Of a DNA stretch of 33,669 nucleotides, positions 6,962 to 15,008 are shown one piece after another; the first letter of the stretch is position 1; each line of letters begins with the position of its first letter. The stretch comes from Eubacterium sp. (lineage in GTDB: Bacteria > Bacillota > Clostridia > Lachnospirales > Lachnospiraceae), in contig JAFUPY010000057.1 in assembly GCA_017472565.1 (NCBI GenBank), forward strand, positions 1 to 33,669, written 5' to 3'. The notes beneath the pieces are model-generated. The model was not told the DNA's origin, did no database searches, and was given only the letters and a program-made list of their open reading frames with translations. The position numbers and the translations under genes were made by a program.

Positions 6962-8143
6962 TTGGAGCTAATGAATCGAGCTCTGCCAAATGGAACCATG
7001 ATTCATGGTAGATATCGCATTCAAAAAGAATTGGGCGAAGGCGGGTTTGGAATCACCTATCAGGCTTACGATAGAAAGACGGACCATGTTGTTGCATTAA
7101 AAGAATATATGCCCATAGATGTTGCATATCGCCGCATGGGGCAAGCCTATGTTATGGCAGCTTCCGGCAATGCAGAGGCCTATCAGCGATTTCGAGAGAA
7201 GTTTCTTGAGGAGGCAAAGCTAATTTATCGGTTTCGTAATCATTCGAACATTGTTTCTGTGAAGCATTTGTTTTACGAAAACAATACGGCTTATTATGTA
7301 ATGGAATATCTGGATGGGTATGACCTTGGCAGTTATGTTAAAAAAGTGGGAGAGATCGTTCCTTGGCCGGTGCTAAAACAGATTATGCATCCTATCGTAA
7401 ACGCACTTTATCTAGTGCATCAAGAAGGTGTGGTTCATTGCGACATCAGCCCAGACAATATCTTTATGGAAAAAAGTGGTGGTGTTAAGCTGATTGATTT
7501 CGGAGCGGCAAAAAATGTGATGAAATCACCATCTACCATCATTACGTTAAAAAAAGGCTTCGCTCCCCCAGAGCAGTTTTCTGCGTCTGGAAAGATTGGC
7601 CCTTGGACAGATGTGTATGCTTTGGCAGTTACGATTTACTGGTGCGCAACAGGGAAAATGCCACCAAATGCTCCAGATCGAGTGAATGGTGCCAGAGTGC
7701 CATTCCCGTCAGAACTAGGATGTCAAATTCCATCAAAACAGTGGGAAGAGACATTGATGAGAGGAATGGAATTAAAGATAGAACATCGGTATAAGAGTGT
7801 TCAGGCGTTTTGGCAGGGATTGTCAGGAGAACAACCTGAAGCCAAAATGCAAGGGGTGCATGGATATTTTGAGGGATCGAAAATTGTAATTGAAGCAGAC
7901 AAAACATATTTTTTGGGTACCGATTCAGAGAGATGTCAGCTTGTGTATCCTGAGATGACACCCGGAATCAGTCATGTTCATCTGCGTTTGTGGATACAAG
8001 ACAATAAATTGGCTGCCATGGATATGAAGAGTAGATATGGTTCTTTTTTTAATGGACGGCGTATGACGCCTGGACTTGTATATACTTTGCAAACCGGTGA
8101 TTTACTAGAATTGGCTTCTGGACAACTATTCCAAGTAAAGTAG
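6962..8143 (+). CDS. Serine/threonine protein kinase with C-terminal divergent FHA domain
   Basis: This 393-residue protein has no membrane segment. The kinase domain (about 15-285) has a glycine loop (GEGGFGITY), the ATP-anchoring K47 in ALKEY, a catalytic loop H159-C160-D161 instead of HRD, DFG at 179-181, an APPEQ equivalent of APE, and WTDVYAL. Residues about 300-393 resemble an FHA domain in which the usual GR is GT, while S-x-x-H (ISHVH) and SRYGSFFNG are kept, so binding may be weakened. Catalytic Asp and Lys are intact, so activity is expected. The start appears to be TTG at 6962, placed seven bases after GGGGG (6950-6954); the in-frame ATG at 6971 has a poorly spaced site. It is 11 bases downstream of the PrsW-FHA gene. 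Confidence 0.9.
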   Translation: MELMNRALPNGTMIHGRYRIQKELGEGGFGITYQAYDRKTDHVVALKEYMPIDVAYRRMGQAYVMAASGNAEAYQRFREKFLEEAKLIYRFRNHSNIVSVKHLFYENNTAYYVMEYLDGYDLGSYVKKVGEIVPWPVLKQIMHPIVNALYLVHQEGVVHCDISPDNIFMEKSGGVKLIDFGAAKNVMKSPSTIITLKKGFAPPEQFSASGKIGPWTDVYALAVTIYWCATGKMPPNAPDRVNGARVPFPSELGCQIPSKQWEETLMRGMELKIEHRYKSVQAFWQGLSGEQPEAKMQGVHGYFEGSKIVIEADKTYFLGTDSERCQLVYPEMTPGISHVHLRLWIQDNKLAAMDMKSRYGSFFNGRRMTPGLVYTLQTGDLLELASGQLFQVK

Positions 8144-8250
8144 GCGGAAATAAGTTGAACAAAAGTAAAAATAGGAGAGGTATTCTCTTTATATAAAATC
8201 AAATCAAAAAGAATGTAATAACAAAACAGTTATTTTCAAGGAGGACAATT

Positions 8251-8874
8251 ATGGAACTGAAACGATGTGTATATGGACACACTTATGACCCTTCAATTTA
8301 CCCTGAATGCCCAGAATGCGCAAAATTAAAAGGGGAGACCGTACCACTTGATCATGCAATGTTTGGTGCAGAAGACTATGGCAAGACACAGCCACTTCAT
8401 AGCCCAACACAGCCAATTAACCATGGACAGGATCATTGGGCAGATGCCAGCAATTATAAGGAAGCAGATGCGTATTCAGAAAACTACGCACCTACTATGC
8501 CGATTGGGTATCAGGATAGCCCAGACAAAGCAAAAGCACAACTTCCTGTTACTGGGTGGTTAGTATGCATTGATGGTGCATCAAAGGGAAGTGACTACCG
8601 TATTCATGAGGAATACAACTATATTGGAAGAAGTAGTAAGATGGATATTTGTATTCAGGGAGATCCAACGGTATCTCGTGAAAATCATGCTATTATTGCA
8701 TATGATAAATTGGAAAAATTATTCTACATTGCGCCATCTGGTGGAGGCAGCATTATCCGTGTTAATGGGAAAGCAGTCCTTTCCAGCATGGAACTGAATG
8801 CTTTTGATAAGGTGTCTATTGGACAGAGCGTATTCTTGTTTGTGCCATTTTGTGGGGAACGTTTTGACTGGTAA
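8251..8874 (+). CDS. Zinc-ribbon FHA-domain protein
   Basis: This is a 207-residue soluble protein. The N-terminus has a CxxxH...CxxC metal site (C6, H10, C20, C23), a short treble-clef-like module often seen on Clostridial FHA proteins. A polar linker rich in Gln, Asp and Pro covers about 35-90. The FHA domain (about 93-207) has G126-R127-S and a SRENHA motif, one residue longer than the classical S-x-x-H, and a VNGK strand in place of STNGT. An optimal AAGGAGG (8238-8244) lies seven bases before the ATG. The 107-base gap before it is the largest inside the cluster after 3872 and may hold a secondary promoter, though none is clear. It is a likely phosphothreonine reader or kinase substrate. 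Confidence 0.88.
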   Translation: MELKRCVYGHTYDPSIYPECPECAKLKGETVPLDHAMFGAEDYGKTQPLHSPTQPINHGQDHWADASNYKEADAYSENYAPTMPIGYQDSPDKAKAQLPVTGWLVCIDGASKGSDYRIHEEYNYIGRSSKMDICIQGDPTVSRENHAIIAYDKLEKLFYIAPSGGGSIIRVNGKAVLSSMELNAFDKVSIGQSVFLFVPFCGERFDW

Positions 8875-8898
8875 TATTTTAAGTGGGAGGTGCTTGCG

Positions 8899-10029
8899 AT
8901 GGTAGTAACTACAAAAAATCCTCTTGCAGGTTATGTGAAACCAGAAGAAATCCCCGGACAGAGTAATAATGAAAATCCTCTGTTACAGCAGGAAGAGGAA
9001 CCAGATACAAGTGCCATAGCGAAAGAAGAACAGCAACAGGCACAGCCAATCCAGCCGCAGACGGAGCAGCAAGAAACAGGAACGCTCCAACATTGGATGA
9101 ATCAGGTTCCAACACAGGCTCTGTTTATACCACTTGTAGTTGTCATAGTGATATTATTACTTTTATTATTCCTGCGTGGAAAAAAAGGAAAGTCGGACTC
9201 CAAGGATGCGATTGACAGTAGTATAATAGAAAAAACAGATGCAGATGGTATTCAGAACATGCCTACAAAAGGTTTGATGGTAAAATACTCTGTGGTTCAT
9301 GAAATTGGTGCTCGCAGCGAACAGCAGGACAGTTATAGTATTTCTGATTGTGAAAAAGAGTCTTTTTTTGAAAAGAAAGGGTTTCTTGCAATTGTTGCTG
9401 ACGGCATGGGTGGCTTGACCAATGGCGGACAAGTAAGCAATCTATTAACGAAATATGGGCAGGAACTGTTTGAATCCAGTCCTGAGTATCTGATGCCGGC
9501 AGATTTGCTGCTAGAGATTGTAAACAAGTGCAATTATCAGGTAAATCAACTGTTACGAAACGGTCAGAGAAGTGGATCTACTCTTGTGATGGCACATATT
9601 AAAGATGGATTTCTACACTTTTTGACAATCGGAGATAGCCACCTGTATTTGTATCGAAACGAAGGATTAATTCTTTTGAATCGAGAACATGTATTTGGTG
9701 AAGAATTAGCACTACAAGCAGCCAATGGCATGGCTCCTGTCATAGCCGTTAGTCAGGATAAACAAGCTGGTTCTTTAACCAGCTATTTGGGAGAAGGACG
9801 ATTATCACACATTGACCGCAATCAAAAAGGATTGCGATTGTTGCCGGGAGATAAATTGTTGTTGTGTAGTGATGGGGTTTATGGAACGCTTACAGAAACG
9901 CAGATGGAACAGGCGTTATCCTTAGATGGTGAAATGTCTACGGAGCAGATGCAAAAGTTAATTGAAGACAGAGAAGCAAAATACCAAGACAATTATACCG
10001 CTTTGTTGTTGGAATATAATGGAGTATAG
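8899..10029 (+). CDS. Membrane-anchored PP2C-type protein phosphatase
   Basis: This is a 376-residue PPM/PP2C phosphatase. The first 74 residues are acidic and Gln-rich with no signal peptide. One hydrophobic helix (about 75-95) is followed by RGKKGK, which places the catalytic domain in the cytoplasm. The metal-binding motifs are complete: D144 in RSEQQD, D168 in VADGMGG, GSTLV, GDSHLYLYR, D325 in LCSDGVYG and D364-N365 in QDNYT. These coordinate two Mn/Mg ions and dephosphorylate Ser/Thr. The start at 8899 follows GGGAGG (8885-8890); a GTG three codons earlier overlaps that site. It is expected to oppose the kinases of the same operon at the membrane. Confidence 0.92.
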   Translation: MVVTTKNPLAGYVKPEEIPGQSNNENPLLQQEEEPDTSAIAKEEQQQAQPIQPQTEQQETGTLQHWMNQVPTQALFIPLVVVIVILLLLLFLRGKKGKSDSKDAIDSSIIEKTDADGIQNMPTKGLMVKYSVVHEIGARSEQQDSYSISDCEKESFFEKKGFLAIVADGMGGLTNGGQVSNLLTKYGQELFESSPEYLMPADLLLEIVNKCNYQVNQLLRNGQRSGSTLVMAHIKDGFLHFLTIGDSHLYLYRNEGLILLNREHVFGEELALQAANGMAPVIAVSQDKQAGSLTSYLGEGRLSHIDRNQKGLRLLPGDKLLLCSDGVYGTLTETQMEQALSLDGEMSTEQMQKLIEDREAKYQDNYTALLLEYNGV

Positions 10030-10032
10030 CAA

Positions 10033-10788
10033 ATGAAGGTTAAGACAGCAGTAATCTCCCGATGTGGGGGCAGAAAACAAAATGATGATACCGTAAAAGT
10101 TTGCCGGCGAGGTGAGGACTGCTGCGTGTTTGTCGGAGACGGACTTGGAGGTTATCGGGATGGCTGGGCAGCATCTCTGGCAGCGGCGGAAGCAATTGAG
10201 GATTTCTATCAGAGAAACAGTCTTTTATCAGAAGAACGGATGGAGCAAGCCGCCAAGAATGCCAGAATTGCGGTGGAAAGACAACAGTCTGCACAGGTCA
10301 GTAACATGAAAACTACCTTGACGGTGTTGGCTGTAGAAGGTGAACAGGCTCGTTGGATGCACATTGGCGATACCAGAGTGTATTATTTTAAAAACGGCAC
10401 ATTGATGGAGCAGACCATGGATCACAGCGTTTCCCAGCTTGCGGTGCTGATGGGAGAGATTACACCGGACGAGATTCGCAATCACGAGGATCGCAATCGT
10501 GTGTTGAGAGCTTTAGGCAGTGATAACAGCAAACCAGACATTTCTTCCCGGATAAAACTGGAGGGAAAAGAGGCATTTCTTCTTTGTACCGATGGATTTT
10601 GGGAGCATGTCTTGGAAAATGAGATGGAACAGACTTTGCAAGAGGCAATGGAGGCAGAGGCATCTCCGGAATGCTGGCTTCTTGCGATGGAGAAGATATT
10701 AAAAACAAGAGTGTCAAAAGAACATGACAACTATTCGGCGGCAGCAGTTTTTTGCCAACGAGGACAATACGCAGGAAGGAGAGATTAG
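10033..10788 (+). CDS. Soluble PP2C-type protein phosphatase
   Basis: This is a second, compact PPM/PP2C phosphatase of 251 residues, with no membrane segment. Motifs in order are GRKQNDD, GDGLGG, MKTTLTVL, GDTRVYYF, DHSVSQ, a HEDRNRVLRALG segment typical of bacterial PP2Cs, LCTDGFWE and HDNYSAA. All metal-ligand aspartates are present. It starts three bases after the stop of the first phosphatase and ends directly against the start of the LRR kinase, so translation is probably coupled across the three genes. Two phosphatases of one family side by side, one membrane-bound and one soluble, suggest that they act on different pools of substrate. Confidence 0.93.
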   Translation: MKVKTAVISRCGGRKQNDDTVKVCRRGEDCCVFVGDGLGGYRDGWAASLAAAEAIEDFYQRNSLLSEERMEQAAKNARIAVERQQSAQVSNMKTTLTVLAVEGEQARWMHIGDTRVYYFKNGTLMEQTMDHSVSQLAVLMGEITPDEIRNHEDRNRVLRALGSDNSKPDISSRIKLEGKEAFLLCTDGFWEHVLENEMEQTLQEAMEAEASPECWLLAMEKILKTRVSKEHDNYSAAAVFCQRGQYAGRRD

Positions 10789-13365
10789 ATGGAACAGAAG
10801 CGGTGCTATGGATGTATGAAAATAAAGTCTCAGGGCTCTGTATGTGAACATTGTGGATATGATGAAAGTATATCCAATGATATTCATCAGCTTCCTGCGG
10901 GAACGATTTTAAAAGAACAGTATTTGATTGGCCGTGTTCTTGGACAGGGCGGATTTGGCATTACTTACCTTGGCTGGGATCTGTACCTGGATGTGCCAGT
11001 GGCAGTGAAGGAATATTATCCAAGCGGTATGGTCATGCGTGAAGTGTCTGTAACTATGGATGTTACCAGCATGAGCGGTGAGGTGGGAACCAGATTTCGC
11101 AATAACAAGGAACGATTTATGCGAGAAGCCAAGATGTTGGCTCGCTTTTCTCAGGTGCCGGAGATTGTACAGGTAAAGACCTTTTTCCTGGCAAATAATA
11201 CGGCCTATATCGTGATGGAATATGTGGAGGGCATTACCCTTAAACAGTATGTGAAACAGCAGGGCGGAAAGCTTTCTGTAGATGAGACGTTAAAGTTGAT
11301 GAGCCCTGTGATGAAGGCCCTTGGCAAGGTACATAAGTCAGGATTGGTTCATCGGGATATCAGTCCGGACAATATTATGATGCTTCCGGATGGCGGTGTA
11401 AAGCTGCTTGACTTTGGTGCTGTGCGAGACGTAGGAGAAGCGGATGTAGAAAAGCAGCTGACGAAGTCCACAGAGGCAATATTAAAGCAGGGCTATGCCC
11501 CGATTGAACAGTATCAGAATCGAGGAAGTCTTGGGCCTTGGACCGATGTCTATGCCCTGTGTGCGACAATGCTGTATTGTATGACAGGACAGGTGCCGCC
11601 AGATGCACCAGAGAGAGTACTTGGAGATGAGGCCTTGGACTTTGGTGCCATGGTGCCAGAACTTACCGAAGAACAAAAACAGGCTTTTTGCGCCGGAATG
11701 GAGCTGCGGGCACAGAATCGTACCTCTTCCATGGACGAATTGTATCGAATGTTTGTGAGAGAACAGGCTGAGGATAGCATCTATGTGAAGAAAGAAGATA
11801 GAGAACATAATAAAACAGAAGTTGTAACGACATATAAAAACAAGGAGAAGAATCCGGTTGCGGTTTCAAAAGAGGAACAGAAAAAGAAGCGAACAATGCT
11901 CCTTCTTCTGCTTGTGGGCATTGCCATTGTGTTAGCCCTTCTTCTGGCAGTAAAGCTGACGGGTGAAAACAATGGTTCCAATCCTTCCGGGGCATCTTCA
12001 CAGAAAGACAATGTGGTAGAGACCCGGGATTATCTGTGGATGAATGAAGGGGAACCTACTGCCCAGGGAGACTGCAGCGAAAACCTGCGCTGGGAGTTTT
12101 ATGAAGAGACAGGCAATCTGTATATCATAGGAGAGGGTTGGATGCCAGATTACAATGGTCAGTGGCAATATGAAGCAGAACACAATAATGCTGATCCCAA
12201 TTTAACGCTGGCTCCTTGGATGGATTACTCTGAACAGATTTACCGTGTGATTTTGGTACATGGTGTACCTAATATTTCTGCCAATGCCTTTGCTAATTGT
12301 AATTATCTCAGCGAAGTATACTTTGGAGAGTCTGTAAAAGAGATTGGTTGGCAGGCGTTTTTAGCAACTGCAATTACAGAGGTGGAAATACCGGACACGG
12401 TAAACCGAGTTTCTAATTGTGCTTTTAACTGGTGTGAACAATTGGAGACCGTCTATGTGTCAGATGCAATTGCACAGCTGGAGCCTGGAGTGTTTGCCAA
12501 CTGTACAAGTCTTAAGATGGTATATCTCAATGCTTATACGGAAATTCTTACAGAAGAAGGTGGGATTACCCCATTCCATAATCGTAATGAAGATGCCTCC
12601 GAACTGACCGTTTCACCAGATTTGACGATTTACTGTGAGGAGGGGGCTCCTGCCTATGAATTCGCCATGGAATATAATGTTGCATGGAGTTCCATCTATG
12701 AAGGTCAGTGTGGAGATGAGGTATTCTGGAACTATGACGATGAGAACAAGACCTTAACGCTGACAGGCCAGGGAGGCACCTGGTACTATGATGTTTGGGA
12801 ATCAGATAAGGAAGTATACACATCGCGTATGCCGGAACGTTGTGTTCGCAGTGATATGCCAGGATATTACTATCTGCACAGAGAGGATATTCAAAAAGTA
12901 GTTGTACAAGAGGGAATCACGGAGCTTAATCGAGGCGCCTTTTTCCATTTGATAAATCTAACGGAAGTAGATTTTGGCACAGTTGAGAAGCTGGATTGTG
13001 TCTTTGCACAGTGCCATGAATTGCAAGAAGTTACATTTCCTGAGTCTGTAAAATGGATCGAAGGGTATACTTTTGATGGATGTCCTGCACTTAAGAATGT
13101 ATGGATTACCGCAGCGGATGCTCATATTGGAATGCTGGCTTTTGCTGCCTGTGAAAATCTGGAGAATATCTATTTTGGCAGAGAAAATTTTGCAGACACA
13201 GAGGAACCATATTGGAATATCTTATCAGACCATACGGATGAATTTGCTTATTACCCTGTTAGCGATCACCTTGTGTTACATGTATACGCAGGAAGTCCTA
13301 TAGAAGAGACGGCAAATCGTCTGGCAGAGATGTATGGTGTTCAATGTGAAGTGATTACAGAATAG
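10789..13365 (+). CDS. Zinc-ribbon Ser/Thr kinase with TM and BspA-like LRR ectodomain
   Basis: This is an 858-residue receptor-like kinase. A four-Cys zinc ribbon (C6, C9, C19, C22) opens the protein. The kinase domain (about 45-325) is complete: GQGGFGITY, K74 in VAVKEY, H188-R189-D190, DFG at 208, YAPIEQY and WTDVYAL. A basic linker (KKKR) precedes one transmembrane helix (370-392). The outer part holds two modules of the BspA/LRR_5 type, each opening with a CG(E)NL-W-F-like segment (SENLRWEFYEETGNLYI; GDEVFWNYDDENKTLTL) followed by repeats such as AFANCNYLSEVYF and TFDGCPALKNVWI. Orientation is kinase in, repeats out. The layout parallels PASTA kinases, with the LRR array as a likely ligand or surface sensor. 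It starts at the first base after the phosphatase gene. Confidence 0.92.
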   Translation: MEQKRCYGCMKIKSQGSVCEHCGYDESISNDIHQLPAGTILKEQYLIGRVLGQGGFGITYLGWDLYLDVPVAVKEYYPSGMVMREVSVTMDVTSMSGEVGTRFRNNKERFMREAKMLARFSQVPEIVQVKTFFLANNTAYIVMEYVEGITLKQYVKQQGGKLSVDETLKLMSPVMKALGKVHKSGLVHRDISPDNIMMLPDGGVKLLDFGAVRDVGEADVEKQLTKSTEAILKQGYAPIEQYQNRGSLGPWTDVYALCATMLYCMTGQVPPDAPERVLGDEALDFGAMVPELTEEQKQAFCAGMELRAQNRTSSMDELYRMFVREQAEDSIYVKKEDREHNKTEVVTTYKNKEKNPVAVSKEEQKKKRTMLLLLLVGIAIVLALLLAVKLTGENNGSNPSGASSQKDNVVETRDYLWMNEGEPTAQGDCSENLRWEFYEETGNLYIIGEGWMPDYNGQWQYEAEHNNADPNLTLAPWMDYSEQIYRVILVHGVPNISANAFANCNYLSEVYFGESVKEIGWQAFLATAITEVEIPDTVNRVSNCAFNWCEQLETVYVSDAIAQLEPGVFANCTSLKMVYLNAYTEILTEEGGITPFHNRNEDASELTVSPDLTIYCEEGAPAYEFAMEYNVAWSSIYEGQCGDEVFWNYDDENKTLTLTGQGGTWYYDVWESDKEVYTSRMPERCVRSDMPGYYYLHREDIQKVVVQEGITELNRGAFFHLINLTEVDFGTVEKLDCVFAQCHELQEVTFPESVKWIEGYTFDGCPALKNVWITAADAHIGMLAFAACENLENIYFGRENFADTEEPYWNILSDHTDEFAYYPVSDHLVLHVYAGSPIEETANRLAEMYGVQCEVITE

Positions 13366-13378
13366 AAAGGGACAAGCT

Positions 13379-14463
13379 ATGCAAGAGACAGGATGTTGGC
13401 TGATGGAAGGAACGGTGGTTGGAGAACGATATCAGCTGGGAGCCGTTCTTGGAATCGGCGGATATGGGATTACCTATCGGGGATTGGATCTTCGCCTTGA
13501 ACGTCAGGTGGCAGTAAAGGAATATTATCCGGGATTTTGGGCGAACCGCCTGGGTGATCATCATAAGGAGGTCTACTGCTACGCGGAAGCGGAAGAATCC
13601 TATGAAAAAGGACTGGAGCGTTTTTTAGACGAAGCAAAATCCTTAGTGGCACTTTCTCACATTCCAGAGGTGGTAAGAGTCAGTGACTTTTTTCGGGAAA
13701 ACAATACTGCCTATCTTGTGATGGATTATCTGGATGGACAGAATCTGAAGCAGATGGCACAGGGATTTGGTGGGAGATTCCGGCGGAGGTATTGATTCCC
13801 GTGCTGGAACCACTGATCAAGTCCTTTGGGAAAATCCATGCAAGTGGTCTGATTCACAGAGATTTGAGCCCTGATAATATTATGATGTTAAGTGATGGAA
13901 GCGTGCGGCTGATTGATTTTGGCAATGCAAGAGATGTGACAAATGGCAAGTCCATGACCCTGGCTATGAAGCAGGGATTTGCAGCTCCGGAACAGTACAA
14001 AAGCCGTGGGCAGGGAACCTGGACAGATGTGTATGGTATCTGTGCCACGGTGTATTATTGCCTGACAGGGAAGTTGCCGCCACAGGCAATGGAACGACTG
14101 ACGGGTGCACCTTTTCCTACACCTACAGAGCTGGGAGTTGACATTTTGCCACAGTGGGAGTCGGCGATTATGGATGGGTTAGATCTTTTTGTAAAGAGTC
14201 GTATCCAGACCATGGATGAATTGTGGGAGCGCATATATAAAGAACCAGATATTGCGGATGAAGAATTGTTGAGCGAACAGATGACAGTGGTACATACAAC
14301 CGATGCTACAGGAAATATACAAAGGGATGTGACAACGATTCCTACGCAACAACTGACCGCCAAAAAGTATTCTTCTCAGGAACGTATACAGTGGCTTCAG
14401 GAACGCTTCTTGCAGATGCGTGCGAAATGTGTAGAAGTATTCAAGCGAATGAAAGAAAAGTGA
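13379..14463 (+). pseudogene. Ser/Thr kinase interrupted by a one-base frameshift
   Basis: Bases 13379-13795 encode a kinase N-lobe (GIGGYGITY, VAVKEYYP) that ends at a TGA. Bases 13792-14463 in the -1 frame encode the matching C-lobe (HRDLSPDN, LIDFGNAR, FAAPEQY, WTDVYGI). Adding one G to the run at 13772-13774 joins the two into 361 residues. The rejoined segment from DYLDG to GKIH then has exactly the same length (39 residues) as the matching part of the preceding LRR kinase. No slippery heptamer is seen, so this is a real mutation, a phase-variable G run or a sequencing error. If intact, it would be a soluble kinase without a zinc ribbon or membrane helix, ending in a basic amphipathic helix. 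The HRD and DFG motifs are conserved, so any inactivation looks recent. Confidence 0.85.
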
Positions 14464-14466
14464 TAA

Positions 14467-14925
14467 ATGATGAAAAATATCCGGGAATTTGACTATTGTA
14501 TCTATTGTTTTTCCAAAAAAGAGAATATAGATAGTCCATGTCCAACGTGTGGATATGAAGCTGAGTATTTAGGACTTCCTGGATGGTGGTTACCGCCGGG
14601 AACAGTTCTAAAGGGCAATTATATGGTGGGGAAACCTTTAGAGGAAAAGGAAGATGAATTTCATTATTTGGGATGGGACATCGAACGAAAATTACTGTTG
14701 GAAATCGTAGAATATTTTCCAAAACAGTGGGTGACTCGGGATGTCACAGCAACAGAGCAGGTGAATTGTTTTCCTGGAAAGGAATCCTTGCTGGAAGAAG
14801 GCAGGCAGCAATTTTTTGAAAAAGCAAAGCTGTATTTTCAGTGCGTCAGCCGCGTGGAAGACGTGCTTCATATGGATTTCTTTTTCCGCAATCAGACCTG
14901 CTACTATATTCGGCAGAAGAAGTAG
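14467..14925 (+). CDS. Orphan zinc-ribbon plus kinase N-lobe (pseudokinase fragment)
   Basis: This 152-residue protein aligns with the first ~150 residues of the LRR kinase: zinc ribbon (C11, C14, C25, C28), PPGTVLKGNYMVG, HYLGWD, EYFP, then an NQTCYYI stretch equal to the NNTAYIV of the kinase hinge, where it stops. The glycine loop is replaced by an acidic EEKEDEF stretch, the ATP lysine is V81, and the alpha-C glutamate position is Lys. It therefore cannot bind ATP in the usual way, and no C-lobe lies downstream. The frame is open and the zinc cysteines are kept, so it may be a retained regulatory N-lobe rather than plain decay. It begins three bases after the frameshifted kinase, with a weak ribosome binding site, so it probably depends on coupling. 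Confidence 0.7.
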   Translation: MMKNIREFDYCIYCFSKKENIDSPCPTCGYEAEYLGLPGWWLPPGTVLKGNYMVGKPLEEKEDEFHYLGWDIERKLLLEIVEYFPKQWVTRDVTATEQVNCFPGKESLLEEGRQQFFEKAKLYFQCVSRVEDVLHMDFFFRNQTCYYIRQKK

Positions 14926-14936
14926 TTGCAATTACC

Positions 14937-14965
14937 TTGCGCATTATCTGATATTAATGTAATAT
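14937..14965 (+). promoter_or_regulatory. Candidate promoter of the FliB-like gene
   Basis: TTGCGC (14937-14942) and TAATAT (14960-14965) are 17 bases apart. TTGCGCATTAT is nearly repeated as TTGCGTATTAT at 14971-14981, a 34-base period. It lies between the signalling cluster and the methylase gene and suggests separate transcription, but the -35 match is weak. Confidence 0.3.
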
Positions 14966-15008
14966 TTACTTTGCGTATTATTAAAATTGAGTCAGAAAGC
15001 GTATATTT

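Noticed and set aside
8161-8200. Promoter or small leader ORF before the zinc-ribbon FHA gene
   Set aside because: AGGAGAGG at 8173-8180 is not followed by a start codon in range, and TTGAAC/TATTCT have a 20-base gap; support is too weak.
13760-13800. Programmed -1 ribosomal frameshift or translational coupling of two half-kinases
   Set aside because: No X-XXY-YYZ slippery heptamer is seen, and -1 slippage at GGT-GGG-AGA would leave mispaired tRNA. GGAGG at 13785-13789 is only two bases from the TTG at 13792. A one-base deletion is simpler, although coupling cannot be fully excluded.
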